Assembly: GCA_034096865.1 (NCBI GenBank)
Contig: JAWQFJ010020450.1
Coordinates: 1-17,935, forward strand
Direction of reading: 5' to 3'
From: Theodoxus fluviatilis
Taxonomy: Eukaryota > Mollusca > Gastropoda > Cycloneritida > Neritidae
Length of the DNA: 17,935 nucleotides
The notes under the pieces are model-generated. The model worked only from the letters and a program-made list of their open reading frames with translations, did no database searches and was not told the origin of the DNA. A program made the position numbers and the translations under genes. Of this stretch, positions 7,266 to 16,737 are shown one piece after another (position 1 is the stretch's first letter; every line of letters starts with the position of its first letter).

Positions 7266-7431
7266 CTGCAACAGAAACGTACACTCTTTGTCATTCAACC
7301 ACCCACAACAAAATCTAAAGTAAGTGTCCCAACAAATACTTAGCTCAATGAGTCAATGCATGACAGGACAGTGTTACACAACTCTGGCTACTATTACTAC
7401 TATATTCTCGATTAATGAGCTGGGCTAGGGC

Positions 7432-7697
7432 CGCGTTGCATAGACGCAAGGTCCTGCGAGGCATAGGCCGATGACAACATTCTCCAAGAATTGCACATCT
7501 CCCTCATCAGCTGGAAATGGAATGTTGCAGTCTTTGTGTTTTCGGGGCCTGCCCCAGTAGCATCCGCACGGCCAGCCCCAAGAGGCATTTACACTGCCTT
7601 TACATCTGCTTTCACCACTTTGACACATGTTGACACCGGCCTATTCCTCTTGGCATTCCTCGCAGGATCATGGCTTTCCTCGCGTCTATGCAACGCG
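7432..7697. repeat. 266-bp inverted-repeat element (MITE-like)
   Basis: CGCGTTGCATAGACGC (7432-7447) is matched perfectly in inverse at 7682-7697. Inside these arms the similarity continues with gaps: tcctgcgaggcataggccgatgacaac on the left against the inverse of about 7634-7672 on the right. The arms are CpG-rich. No transposase frame and no obvious target duplication. It lies in the spacer between the two divergent host genes, so it could also be a regulatory duplication. The flanking 7268-7431 shows nothing else. Confidence 0.65.
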
Positions 7698-8110
7698 CCC
7701 CGGCGTATGGATAAAAGACTCGTTGTGTGGGAAAAGTAACAACTAACATACGGTCGAAGCCGCAGGTTTGAGTAGGCGATGACTGTCCTGTACATCAGAA
7801 AAACCATGAAATCATGCACCCCTCCTCCAACGCAATGCGCGACATGACACACAAGTTGATAAAACGGACCCCGGCATGATAAGCACACCTCATGGCCTGA
7901 TCATGATGTGATCATTCCCAAGCCGGCTGCCGGGCCTTTTCACATTTAGTAGGGACCTAAAGAGTACGATTTACTTCCCAGGTAGTACCCGATGGAAAAG
8001 AAAATGCACGCTTTCAAAAGATCCCAGAGTTGCTACTCAAGAAAGATGACGAGTCTATCACAGAAACGAGTCCATTTAATATTACTTGCCTGTTTTTACT
8101 GAGTGAGATC
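7698..8110. other. Intergenic spacer between divergent genes; nothing coding seen
   Basis: Moderately CpG-containing unique-looking sequence. Open frames here are short and lack splice or domain support. It likely holds promoter-proximal DNA for the plus-strand IAP gene and the far upstream part of the minus-strand gene. Confidence 0.5.
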
Positions 8111-8130
8111 AAAGACCGTCTACGGTCTTT
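8111..8130. promoter_or_regulatory. Perfect 9-bp palindrome upstream of the IAP gene
   Basis: AAAGACCGT and ACGGTCTTT separated by two bases, flanked by GTGAGAT on the right and TGAGATC on the left. It lies about 160 bases upstream of the TATA-like box. A dimeric factor site is possible but unproven. Confidence 0.35.
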
Positions 8131-8271
8131 GGTGAGATTACGAGCCTCCCGCGAAAAACAGCAAGGGGAGAGTACTCTTTTCTTCCCGGAAGTTATTACT
8201 TGTTTACGGAATGCTTTGCCTAACACAACTGTCTGTGACACGTTAGCGTGCTTCGTGATCGGGAGGAAGTC

Positions 8272-8281
8272 TTTATATATA
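8272..8281 (+). promoter_or_regulatory. Candidate TATA box of the IAP gene
   Basis: TTTATATATA about 235 bases upstream of the start codon. A start of transcription near 8300-8310 would give a leader of about 210 bases. No transcript evidence. Confidence 0.4.
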
Positions 8282-8370
8282 CACCACAGAATTTAGGTTA
8301 TTGCATTGCTTGGAAGAGAAACCTCACACATCTAAAGGAAAATCCGTCAGAGATTGATCGCTTGATTAGC

Positions 8371-8509
8371 ATGGAGAAGTGCCCGCAGTCGCGACTTGGT
8401 TACGATGCTGCGGACTCCTTGCACTGAAAATGACTGATAGTGATAGAGATAAAGACTTAAAAGAGCAGGAAAAGAGATGCGATTGACTTGCAATTTAGAG
8501 TTCACTTAG
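8371..8509 (+). promoter_or_regulatory. Cluster of four upstream ORFs in the IAP leader
   Basis: Four short ATG-initiated frames precede the main start: 8371-8427 (18 codons), 8405-8437 (10), 8430-8486 (18) and 8477-8509 (10), each ended by a stop before 8515. They overlap one another in different frames and none extends into the main frame. If the leader is unspliced, scanning ribosomes would be strongly hindered. Mammalian IAP mRNAs (XIAP, cIAP1) are known for long structured or uORF-bearing leaders with non-canonical translation. The parallel here is inference. Confidence 0.5.
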
Positions 8510-8514
8510 TCAGC

Positions 8515-8682
8515 ATGCCGCTTACAAGTAATCATCTCCGATTTGAGAGCGCAAGACTAAAGACTTTCAAAAACTGGCCGGAAAGCTGTCCAGTCCGTCG
8601 TGATGATTTAGCGCGCCAAGGCTTTCAGTACATTGGACCTCTAGACAGAGTCCAGTGTGTCTTCTGTCATGGTATCCTCAAG
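8515..8682 (+). CDS. IAP: IAP protein, exon 1: start codon and first half of BIR1
   Basis: Inhibitor-of-apoptosis proteins bind caspases or signalling adaptors through BIR zinc domains. This exon encodes residues 1-56. The first in-frame ATG is at 8515, after a stop at 8458. The BIR signature is clear: ARLKTFKNWP (residues 13-22), LARQGFQYIG (32-41), then the first zinc pair C48-x2-C51 in DRVQCVFCHG. The exon ends phase 0 at ILK, with donor AAG/GTACGTAA (GT at 8683). The next exon (16462) completes the domain: C48-x2-C51-x16-H68-x6-C75, exactly the canonical BIR spacing, which proves the direct junction. The protein is cytosolic in known relatives. Molluscs have many such genes, so I do not assign an orthologue. 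Confidence 0.92.
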
Positions 8683-8716
8683 GTACGTAAACTATGTCTT
8701 TTAATTTTTAATTCTA

Positions 8717-8720
<4 letters not shown>

Positions 8721-8787
<67 letters not shown>
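8721..8787. repeat. (CT)n microsatellite
   Basis: About 33 CT units beginning 38 bases after the IAP exon 1 donor. Confidence 0.98.
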
Positions 8788-8792
<5 letters not shown>

Positions 8793-8901
8793 CACGCACT
8801 CACACGCACACACGTCTGTGTGTCAGCCAGCTGGCCTTACTCCCTGTGTGAGCAATCGTGTGGGTGTGGGTGTCTTACATCTGTCTTTTTTCTGTCCGTC
8901 C

Positions 8902-9172
<271 letters not shown>

Positions 9173-10205
9173 CCATTTTTATCGTTTTCTCTCCTGTTGT
9201 GATTTCTTGAACATATCTATAGGTTATCTTGATTTGTGCTTCTTCATGACACAGATACTCATACAACTACACAGATGACTGTAGAGAAGGTTTGAATCTG
9301 GACAATAGACATAGAGGATCAACCATGTGCATGAAGCCATCCATTTTTTTTAAATATTACATGTCTAAATGCTCTGTCCACACATAGTGTGTGTACTGTT
9401 GTCCTATTCCCCCTCTCCATACTGTGGAAATCCAGTGCTGTTGCACTGACTGACTTTTATGAATGCCAACTTTAATTTCTGGGCATTCTGACTGAGGCCT
9501 GTTTTAAGCAACATTCTTTTTTGTGTCTTGAGTGTGTACTTCAGTTTTGTCAAAGACTGATTTGTATTATATTGATTAAGCAGCTTAGATAAAAGACTGT
9601 TCTTCCTGCTTGTTTGTGAGCTTTTTCATTTTCTGCCTGAAGTATGAATTCATGTATCCAAGACAGTAGACAGTTACAGATCATATTCATAGTGCGTGCA
9701 CACTTGACATTAAAAAAATGTACTTTCTGTTTGTTTCTCTTGTGGATTTTTATCTTGTCCCAGGCTGACCTACCTGGAAGATCTCGCAGTGATATCATTA
9801 AAGTGTACACGCTATCTGTTCTGACTGTAGAGTGTATTGTGCAGGGTTCTGTTTCAACCTAGAGGATGGATTTTTCCTGTGTTCCAGTCCAGACTCAGTA
9901 ATAACCGCCCATTCAAGCCCAACTGCAAACTGGTGTGCTTGTTTTGCGTGCTGCACATTTTGAGCACCTTCTATTTTTGACTTGGGCGTGGATAAATTAC
10001 TCACTTATTCCTGTTTCTGCTCAGCAGTAACTGAGTAAGAGCTCTTTTTGCCTTAAATGGCCATGAATCAACAGCAAATGGGTGACAGCCTCTATATTTA
10101 GACTCAGTCAACCTTGGCTGTCAGACCAGACATGGCTGTCACTTGTCAGTCATTTTGCATTTGAGATCAACATGTTTTTGGCCTGGGAGATTTGACCCTT
10201 GGGCC
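9173..10205. other. Intron sequence, unique-looking; nothing coding seen
   Basis: AT-rich intron without recognisable domain, splice-supported exon or repeat structure. Confidence 0.6.
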
Positions 10206-10272
10206 CCTTCCTTCCTTCCTTCCTTCCTTTCTTCTTTCTTTCCTTTCTTTCCTTTCTTCATTCCTTCCTTGC
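10206..10272. repeat. (TTCC)n / (TTTC)n tract
   Basis: Imperfect CTTC/CTTT tetranucleotide repeats of about 65 bases. Confidence 0.9.
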
Positions 10273-10288
10273 CCATGTACACATATGT

Positions 10289-10510
10289 ATGTTTAGGCAA
10301 CAACAAAAAAAGAAGAAAAGTTGTGGTTGTGGTAACCCAACTGACCCTATTATTTTTTCCCGCCAACCCTAAACTTTTTTTATCATTAAAAAAAAGAGGG
10401 GGAGAAAAAACTTGACAGTAATCAATGGAATGCAAGCTGTCCCATCTTTCCTGCCCCATGAGCACTCAGGGAATCCATTATTTAATCTAAAAAACGGATT
10501 TTCAGTGAAA
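10289..10510 (+). repeat. Dispersed repeat, copy 1 of a pair
   Basis: It shares aaaaaaagaagaa, a ggtaacc segment, gccaaccctaa and the block cccatctttcctgccccatgagcac with 10945-11230, in the same order and orientation. Differences are substitutions and indels, so it is an old interspersed repeat family. Confidence 0.65.
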
Positions 10511-10928
10511 CTGAAGGAAAGTTCCATTATGTGCAATATGGCCTCTGCTACTTAAAAAAAAGAGCTTGAAAAAGTTCAGGCCCACCTACCAAGCCTGATT
10601 TATTTTTGGCCATATGGTATTACCTCAACCACTGCTTTTTGGGGGGTGCTTTTTGTGCCTTATAATTTATAGGTGAAGAAATGTGTACAGCTACATCATT
10701 GTACATGTATGTCTGTGTGTGTATATTTAACAAATATGTACCACCTACTTTATTTTTTGCTGTTACTTTTGTAAACGACTGTCATGGACTTACATAGCCA
10801 AATAAGGCTGATAGTGATAGGCCCTGTAGTGCTAATAAACATCCATTCATTCCTGGGAGATCACCAGGGTGGGGGAATAGAACTTTAGAAGGACCTAGGA
10901 AGGCAGCAGCAATTGAAATTAAACTTGG
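10511..10928. other. Intron sequence; nothing coding seen
   Basis: AT-rich, with one G-run at about 10639 and a TGTATGTC-rich patch. It contains aataaacatccattcattcc near 10833, which resembles the 3' end of an old interspersed repeat, but the element cannot be delimited. Confidence 0.5.
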
Positions 10929-10944
10929 ATAAGGATTCTAAAGG

Positions 10945-11230
10945 CAAAAAAAGAAGAATGGTGGTAAGGGTAACCTAACCAACCAACCCCCCCCCCCACC
11001 CCCACCCCCACCCCCCACCCCCACCCCACCCCCCACCCCACCCCCCACCCCACCCCACATCCTCCTTTTTTTCTCCTGCCAACCCTAATCTTGTTTTCAA
11101 ATGAGCAAAGGAAAAAAAATATGGAAGAAATCAAAGACAACAAACTGCATGCAATCCCATCTTCCCTGCCCCATGAGCACTCGAGAAATCCTCTATTAAA
11201 GTTTTAAAAGTGTTTTCGATGAAAGAGAGA
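10945..11230 (+). repeat. Dispersed repeat, copy 2, with expanded poly-C/CCCCA tract
   Basis: Matches the 10289 copy before and after an inserted C-rich tract. The tract at 10987-11057 has runs of four to ten Cs separated by A. On the minus strand this is a strong G-quadruplex candidate. Confidence 0.65.
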
Positions 11231-11283
11231 TAGTGTATATACATGTGTGTTGCCATGTAACCTTAACCACAACCTCCCTTTTT

Positions 11284-12940
11284 GACTCACATGCGAAGCA
11301 AAAGTGAGTCTATGTACTCACCCTTTTCGTCTGTCCGGGCGACTGGGCGTTGGATTTTTCTCGGAGACTATTAAGTCTATCAACACCCAATTTGGCATGA
11401 TGGTGTAGGATGACAAGGCATAAAAAAACATACACAGTGACTTGACCTTGCTTCAAGGTCAAGGTCGCAAGGGCCGTAAATGTTGTCTAAAAAACAGCCA
11501 TTTTTCACATTTTCCCAATTTTCTCTGAAGTTTTTGAGATTGGATACCTGAACTATATATGGTATATAGGGCAAAGTAATCCCTATCTTTTGATACCAGT
11601 TTGATTGACCTTGCTTCAAGGTCAAGGTCACAGGAGGTCTTTAAAGTTGAATTGTAAACATATTTTGAAGTGACCTTGACCCTGAACTATAGAAGATAAC
11701 TCTTCCAAACTTCATAACATTGTAGTACACATGTTATACTTTCATACTAGGTCACCAGTGTTGGCCGTCTGGGCGCCCGAGCGGCCGTCCGGGCGGCCGT
11801 CCGGGTGGCCGGGCTGCCGGATGTCCTGTCGTCCATAAAAAACTTTAACGTTGGATTTTTCTCGGAGACTATTAAGTCTATCAACACCCAATTTGGCATG
11901 ATGGTGTAGGATGACAAGGCGTATAAAAACATACAGAGTGACTTGACCTTGCTTCAAGGTCAAGGTCACAGGAGGTCTTTAAAGTTGGATTGTATACATA
12001 TTTTGAAGTGACCTTGACCCCGAACTATGGAAGATAACTCTTCCAAACTTCATAAAATTGTAGTACACATGTTATACTTTCATACTAGGTCACCCGTGTC
12101 GTCCGTGTGGGTGTCCGGGCGTCCGGGCGTCCGGTCATCTGGGCGTCCGGTCATCCGGGCGTCCTGTCGTCCGTAAAAAACTTTAACATTAGATTTTTCT
12201 CGGAGACTATTAAGTCTATCAGCACCCAATTTGGCATGATGGTGTAGGATGACAAGGCGTACAAAAACATACACAGTGACTTGACCTTGCTTCAAGGTCA
12301 AGGTCGCAGGGGCTGTAAATGTTAAAAATCAGCCATTTTTCACATTTTCCCAATTTTCTCTGACGTTTTTGAGATTGGATACCTGACCTATATATGGTAT
12401 ATAGGATAAAGTAATCCCTATCTTTTGATACCACTTTGGTTGACCTTGCTTCAAGGTCAAGGTCACAAGAGCTCTTTAAAGTTGGATTGTATACATATTT
12501 TGATGTGACCTTGACCCTGAACTATGGAAGATAACTGTTTCAAACTTAATAATTATGTGGGGAACATGTTATACGTTTATCATGAGAGACATTTGGTCAC
12601 ATATCATCAAGTTCAAGGTCACTTTGACCCTTATGAAATGTGACCAAAATGGGGTAGTGAACCACTAAAAGTGACCATATCTCATGGTAGAAAGTGCCAA
12701 TAAGCACCATTGTGCTTCCTATGTCTTGAATTAACAGCTTTGTGTTGCATGACCTTGGATGACCTTGACCTTGGGTCATGGTCACATGTATTTTGTAGGG
12801 AAAATGTGTAAAGCAGTTCTTAGTGTATGATATGATGTCATTGCTAGGATTAGTTGGTTGACCTTGAAGGTCACCCGAAGGTCAAGGTCATGTAAAGGTC
12901 AAGGTCAAGCATGTGAGTCGTATGGGCTTTGCCCTTCTTG
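11284..12940 (+). mobile_element. GACTCAC interspersed repeat, copy 1 (three tandem modules)
   Basis: It starts GACTCACATGCGAAGCAAAAG, where GACTCAC pairs with GTGAGTC 13 bases later, and ends with GCATGTGAGTC (12909-12919), a GGGCTTTGCCC hairpin and TTCTTG. The first and last GACTCACATGC segments are inverted repeats. Three modules each begin with a GTCCGGGCG-type tract and (g/a)ttggatttttctcgg (about 11349, 11850, 12188). The middle one lacks the central segment that begins catttttcacattttc. No transposase frame. The same element recurs at 15436 and 17817. Class unknown: non-autonomous, possibly Helitron-like because of the 3' hairpin. Confidence 0.8.
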
Positions 12941-12954
12941 TTTAATGTGTGGCC

Positions 12955-13318
12955 TCAGTCATTGATCCCGGAGTTACATTCGTGAGCAAGCTGCTTAACT
13001 CACAACGCATCTCCTCACCCATGAGTTAATTAAACCAGGTTTCTGTGAGGGCAGCAACGGAACTCTGTAGTGTGATTAACCCTTGTATACATGCAGCCAT
13101 GAGCCAGCACTGGGTTCGAATGCTCCCCAGAGATTGGCGTTGGTGCTGGTACCTGACTGTGTGCGTCCTACTTGCCTGTCACTGTATTTGTCGTCAAATG
13201 CCAGTAAAGCACCGATCAAGCAGACCAGTGATCAGGGGTAAAGTGTAAAGCGGTTTGAGACCCGGATATGGGAGATAAATCCCTGGCTAAAACTTACCGT
13301 TACCTTTACCTTTGCTTT
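12955..13318 (+). mobile_element. SINE-like fragment with tRNA B-box
   Basis: GGTTCGAATGC at 13113-13123 is a good RNA polymerase III B-box. About 120 bases on, gtaaagcggtttgagacccgg and gataaatccctgg resemble the conserved 3' tail of invertebrate SINEs, followed by a TTACC-type simple tail. Upstream, gagcaagctgcttaactcac resembles a SINE core motif but sits before the B-box, so this may be a composite or rearranged copy. The A-box was not convincingly found. Confidence 0.5.
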
Positions 13319-13437
13319 CATTAAATTCAGGATCAATTATCATCCCCCCACCCCCACCCCCCACCCTCTCACCAAAGCATCCAACTTAACTCCTTTATCC
13401 CCCACCCCCACTTCCACCTCTCTTTATTAAATTTGTT

Positions 13438-13439
<2 letters not shown>

Positions 13440-13531
<92 letters not shown>

Positions 13532-13532
13532 A

Positions 13533-13613
<81 letters not shown>
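13440..13613. repeat. Compound (GT)n(GA)n microsatellite
   Basis: About 22 GT units switch abruptly to about 64 GA-type units with a few AGAC and AGCA interruptions. The region just before (13340-13425) has CCCCCAC runs. Confidence 0.97.
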
Positions 13614-13616
<3 letters not shown>

Positions 13617-14186
13617 AAAGTCAGGTAGATGCCAAAGTTTTATATGAATGACAATATCTCAAGGCCATGCATAACTTACGTATTGATGTTTTGAAGTAAT
13701 TTTATATTTTGGTGAGTAATTTTAGTTCAAACAATTTTCTATACATTGGCACAACTCAAAACAATTTGACTGTTTGCCATTGAGCATGAGAAAACTGGGC
13801 TAAAAAGAAAAAAAGACAGGGCAGAATCAGATTTTTTTACCGTGAAATTATTTGGTTTATATATGTAAACTCCAGAGTAAACTGCTAGTACATGTATAGT
13901 TTGTGTAACTAGTGCAATTTTAAACATTGGTGTATAGCTGTAGAAATACTTTACATGATGTAGCCCTGTGACAATGGTGCTGTATACATGTTTGTTTGCT
14001 TGAAAACTGTTTCAGCAATTTCTGTCTGGTCTGTCCTGCACTGTCACATTTAAAGGAATGTATCGCCTTTTTTTCAATCAGCTGAAAGCAAAATAGTTTT
14101 GTATGCTATTCTCATCACCACTACAATGTGAGCAAAATCTAGCAATCAGGTTGCCTGATTTACATGTGTGCATTTAAGGATTTCCG
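13614..14186. other. Intron sequence; nothing coding seen
   Basis: AT-rich and unique-looking, with no splice-supported exon. Confidence 0.6.
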
Positions 14187-14191
14187 TACAC

Positions 14192-14222
<31 letters not shown>

Positions 14223-14232
14223 TATGTGTGCG

Positions 14233-14272
<40 letters not shown>

Positions 14273-14372
14273 CACACACTACACACACACACACACACAG
14301 ACACACATTACACACACAGAAACTCATACACACACACACTACACACACACACACTACGCACACAGAAACACA

Positions 14373-14403
<31 letters not shown>

Positions 14404-14923
14404 CACGCAGACACATACACATACACACTACACACACAACACACTACACACACACAACACACACACACATACACACACCTACAATACACACACACACACT
14501 ACACACACACACACACTACGCACACAGAAACAGACACACACATGCACACACACTACACCCACACTACACACACAGAAACACACACACACACTACACACAC
14601 AGAAACACACACACATGCACACACACACACACACACACTACGCACACAGAAACACACACACACATACACACACACTACGCACACACACACTCACACACAC
14701 ACACACACATACACACACTACACACACACTACACACACAGAAGCACACACACACACACACACACACTACACACACAGAAACACACACACATACCACACAC
14801 ACACACACACACATACACACACACTACGCACACACACGCACACACACTACGCACACACACGCACACACACTACACACACAGAAACACACACCACACACAC
14901 ACACACACACACATACACACACT

Positions 14924-14955
<32 letters not shown>

Positions 14956-14976
14956 AGAAACATACACACACACTAT

Positions 14977-15011
<35 letters not shown>

Positions 15012-15241
15012 CACACACACACACACTCACACACACACACACACACACTACACACACACACACCATACACACACACATACACACACGCTACGCACAAACA
15101 CGCACACACACACACACACACACACTCACACACACACACACACACATACACACACAGACATACACACACACTACACACACACACACACACACAGACATAC
15201 ACACACACACTACACACACGCACACCACACACACACACTAT

Positions 15242-15298
<57 letters not shown>
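14187..15298. repeat. 1.1-kb CA-rich satellite with higher-order structure
   Basis: Almost entirely CA, but punctuated by recurring ACTACAC, CACTACGCACAC and CACAGAAACAC variants. Adjacent CA tracts with the same variant order suggest repeated block duplication. Three plus frames and several minus frames stay open for hundreds of codons (His/Thr or Cys/Val). These are artefacts. Confidence 0.96.
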
Positions 15299-15299
<1 letters not shown>

Positions 15300-15435
15300 G
15301 TGCTGAGCTCAAGGCCACTGTTGATGCATCTTCTACCATGCAGCGGTTGTGCCATTTATGTTTGTCTTTGTTTTACAACTGTTTATACTCCATTCCTGTT
15401 TCCCACATTACTTCTTCTATCACTCAATAATTTTT

Positions 15436-16349
15436 GACTCACATGCGAAGCAAAAGTGAGTCTATGTACTCACCCGTGTCGTCCGTCCGGGCGTCCGGGC
15501 GTCCGGGCGTCCGGGCGTCCGGGCGTCCGGGCGTCCGGGCGTCCGGGTGTCCGGGCGTCCGGGCGTCCGGGCGTCCGTGAAAAACTTTAACGTTGGATTT
15601 TTCTTGGAGACTATTAAGTCTATCAACACCTAATTTGGCATGATGGTGTATGATAACAAGGCCTCAAAAAACATACACAGTGACTTGTCCTTGCTTCAAG
15701 GTCAAGGTCGCAGGGGCCATAAATGTTGTCTAAAAAACAGTCATTTTTCACATTTTCTCAATTTTCTCTAAAGTTTTTGAGATTGGATACCTGACCTATA
15801 TATGGTATATAGGGCAAAGTAAGCCCTATCTTTTGATACCAGTTTGGTTGACCTTGTTTCAAGGTCAAGGTCACAGGAGCTCTTTAAAGTTGGATTGTAT
15901 ACATATTTTGATGTGACCTTGACCCTGAACTATGGAAGATAACTGTTTCAAACTTAATAATTATGTGGGGCACATGTTATACTTTCATCATGAGACACAT
16001 TTGGTCACATATCGTCAAGGTCAAGGTCACTTTGACCCTTATGAAATGTGACCAAAATGGGGTAGTGAACCACTAAAAGTGACCATATCTCATGGTAGAA
16101 AGTGCCAATAAGCACCATTGTGCTTCCTATGTCTTGAATTAACAGCTTGTGTTGCATGACCTTGGATGACCTTGACCTTGGGTCAAGGTCACATGTATTT
16201 TGGTAGGAAAAATGTGTAAAGCATTTCTTTGTGTATGATGTCATTGGTAGGTTTAGTTGTTTGACCTTGACCTTGAAGGTCACCTGAAGGTCAAGGTCAT
16301 ATAAAGGTCAAGGTCAAGCATGTGAGTCGTATGGGCTTTGCCCTTCTTG
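15436..16349 (+). mobile_element. GACTCAC interspersed repeat, copy 2 (single module)
   Basis: Same termini as the 11284 copy: GACTCACATGCGAAGC start, GCATGTGAGTC at 16318-16328, hairpin GGGCTTTGCCC, end TTCTTG. Its 5' array has about 11-12 GTCCGGGC units (15482-15577). It has one module only. Five Ts precede it and TTTA follows, as in copy 1. Its 3' end is about 112 bases upstream of IAP exon 2. Confidence 0.82.
15482..15577 (+). repeat. 8-bp GTCCGGGC tandem array
   Basis: Near-perfect 8-bp units, one with GTCCGGGT. Each has two CpGs, counting the one at the unit junction. It is part of the GACTCAC repeat, and shorter, degenerate versions occur at about 11328, 11760-11815, 12097-12165 and 17858-17918. 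Confidence 0.9.
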
Positions 16350-16461
16350 TTTATCATGTTCTAGTAATTTTGTTTACCAGGGACTTGTTCTGTTTTATTT
16401 ATCATTTGATTTATATTATCTTATTGTTGTTGTTGTTCATAGTTTACTTCATTTACCTCAG

Positions 16462-16708
16462 GGCTGGACACAGGGAGACACTGTGCAGGGGGAACACCGT
16501 CGGCACTTCCCTCGGTGTCCGTTCCTGCGTGGGCGGCATGTGGGCAACATCACGTTGGAGGAGGAGGAGAGCGGTCAGCTGAGGCCCCACCACTTGGACT
16601 TCCAGTCTTGTGACACACGGCTTTCCACCTTGACAGACTGGCCTGGCAGCTCCACTTTTGACTCCGGCGTCTTTGCAGAGGCAGGCTTCTTCTTCAGTCC
16701 TACTCAAG
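16462..16708 (+). CDS. IAP: IAP protein, exon 2: second half of BIR1, linker, start of BIR2
   Basis: Residues 57-138. It begins GWTQGDTVQGEHRRHFPRC, giving zinc ligands H68 and C75 of BIR1, then PFLRG. An acidic linker follows (NITLEEEESGQLRP, 85-98). BIR2 then starts with DTRLSTLTDWP (107-117) and FAEAGFFFSP (127-136), the typical 'AEAGF' entry to the zinc site. The exon ends phase 1, CAAG/GTCAGT (GT at 16709). Its acceptor is a good T-rich tract. The BIR2 cysteines and any RING or other C-terminal domain must lie in exons beyond 17935, as none is seen in 16709-17935. BIR2 looks intact so far. Confidence 0.92.
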
Positions 16709-16737
16709 GTCAGTACCCACCCTTTGCTGCTGCTTCT

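Noticed and set aside
11380..12434. Minus-strand open frames of 70-83 codons recurring in the GACTCAC repeat
   Set aside because: They recur because the modules are repeated. They are short, have different ends in each module, and show no conserved domain.
14160..15437. Long His/Thr (plus) and Cys/Val (minus) open frames
   Set aside because: Stop-free translation of CA/TG repeats.
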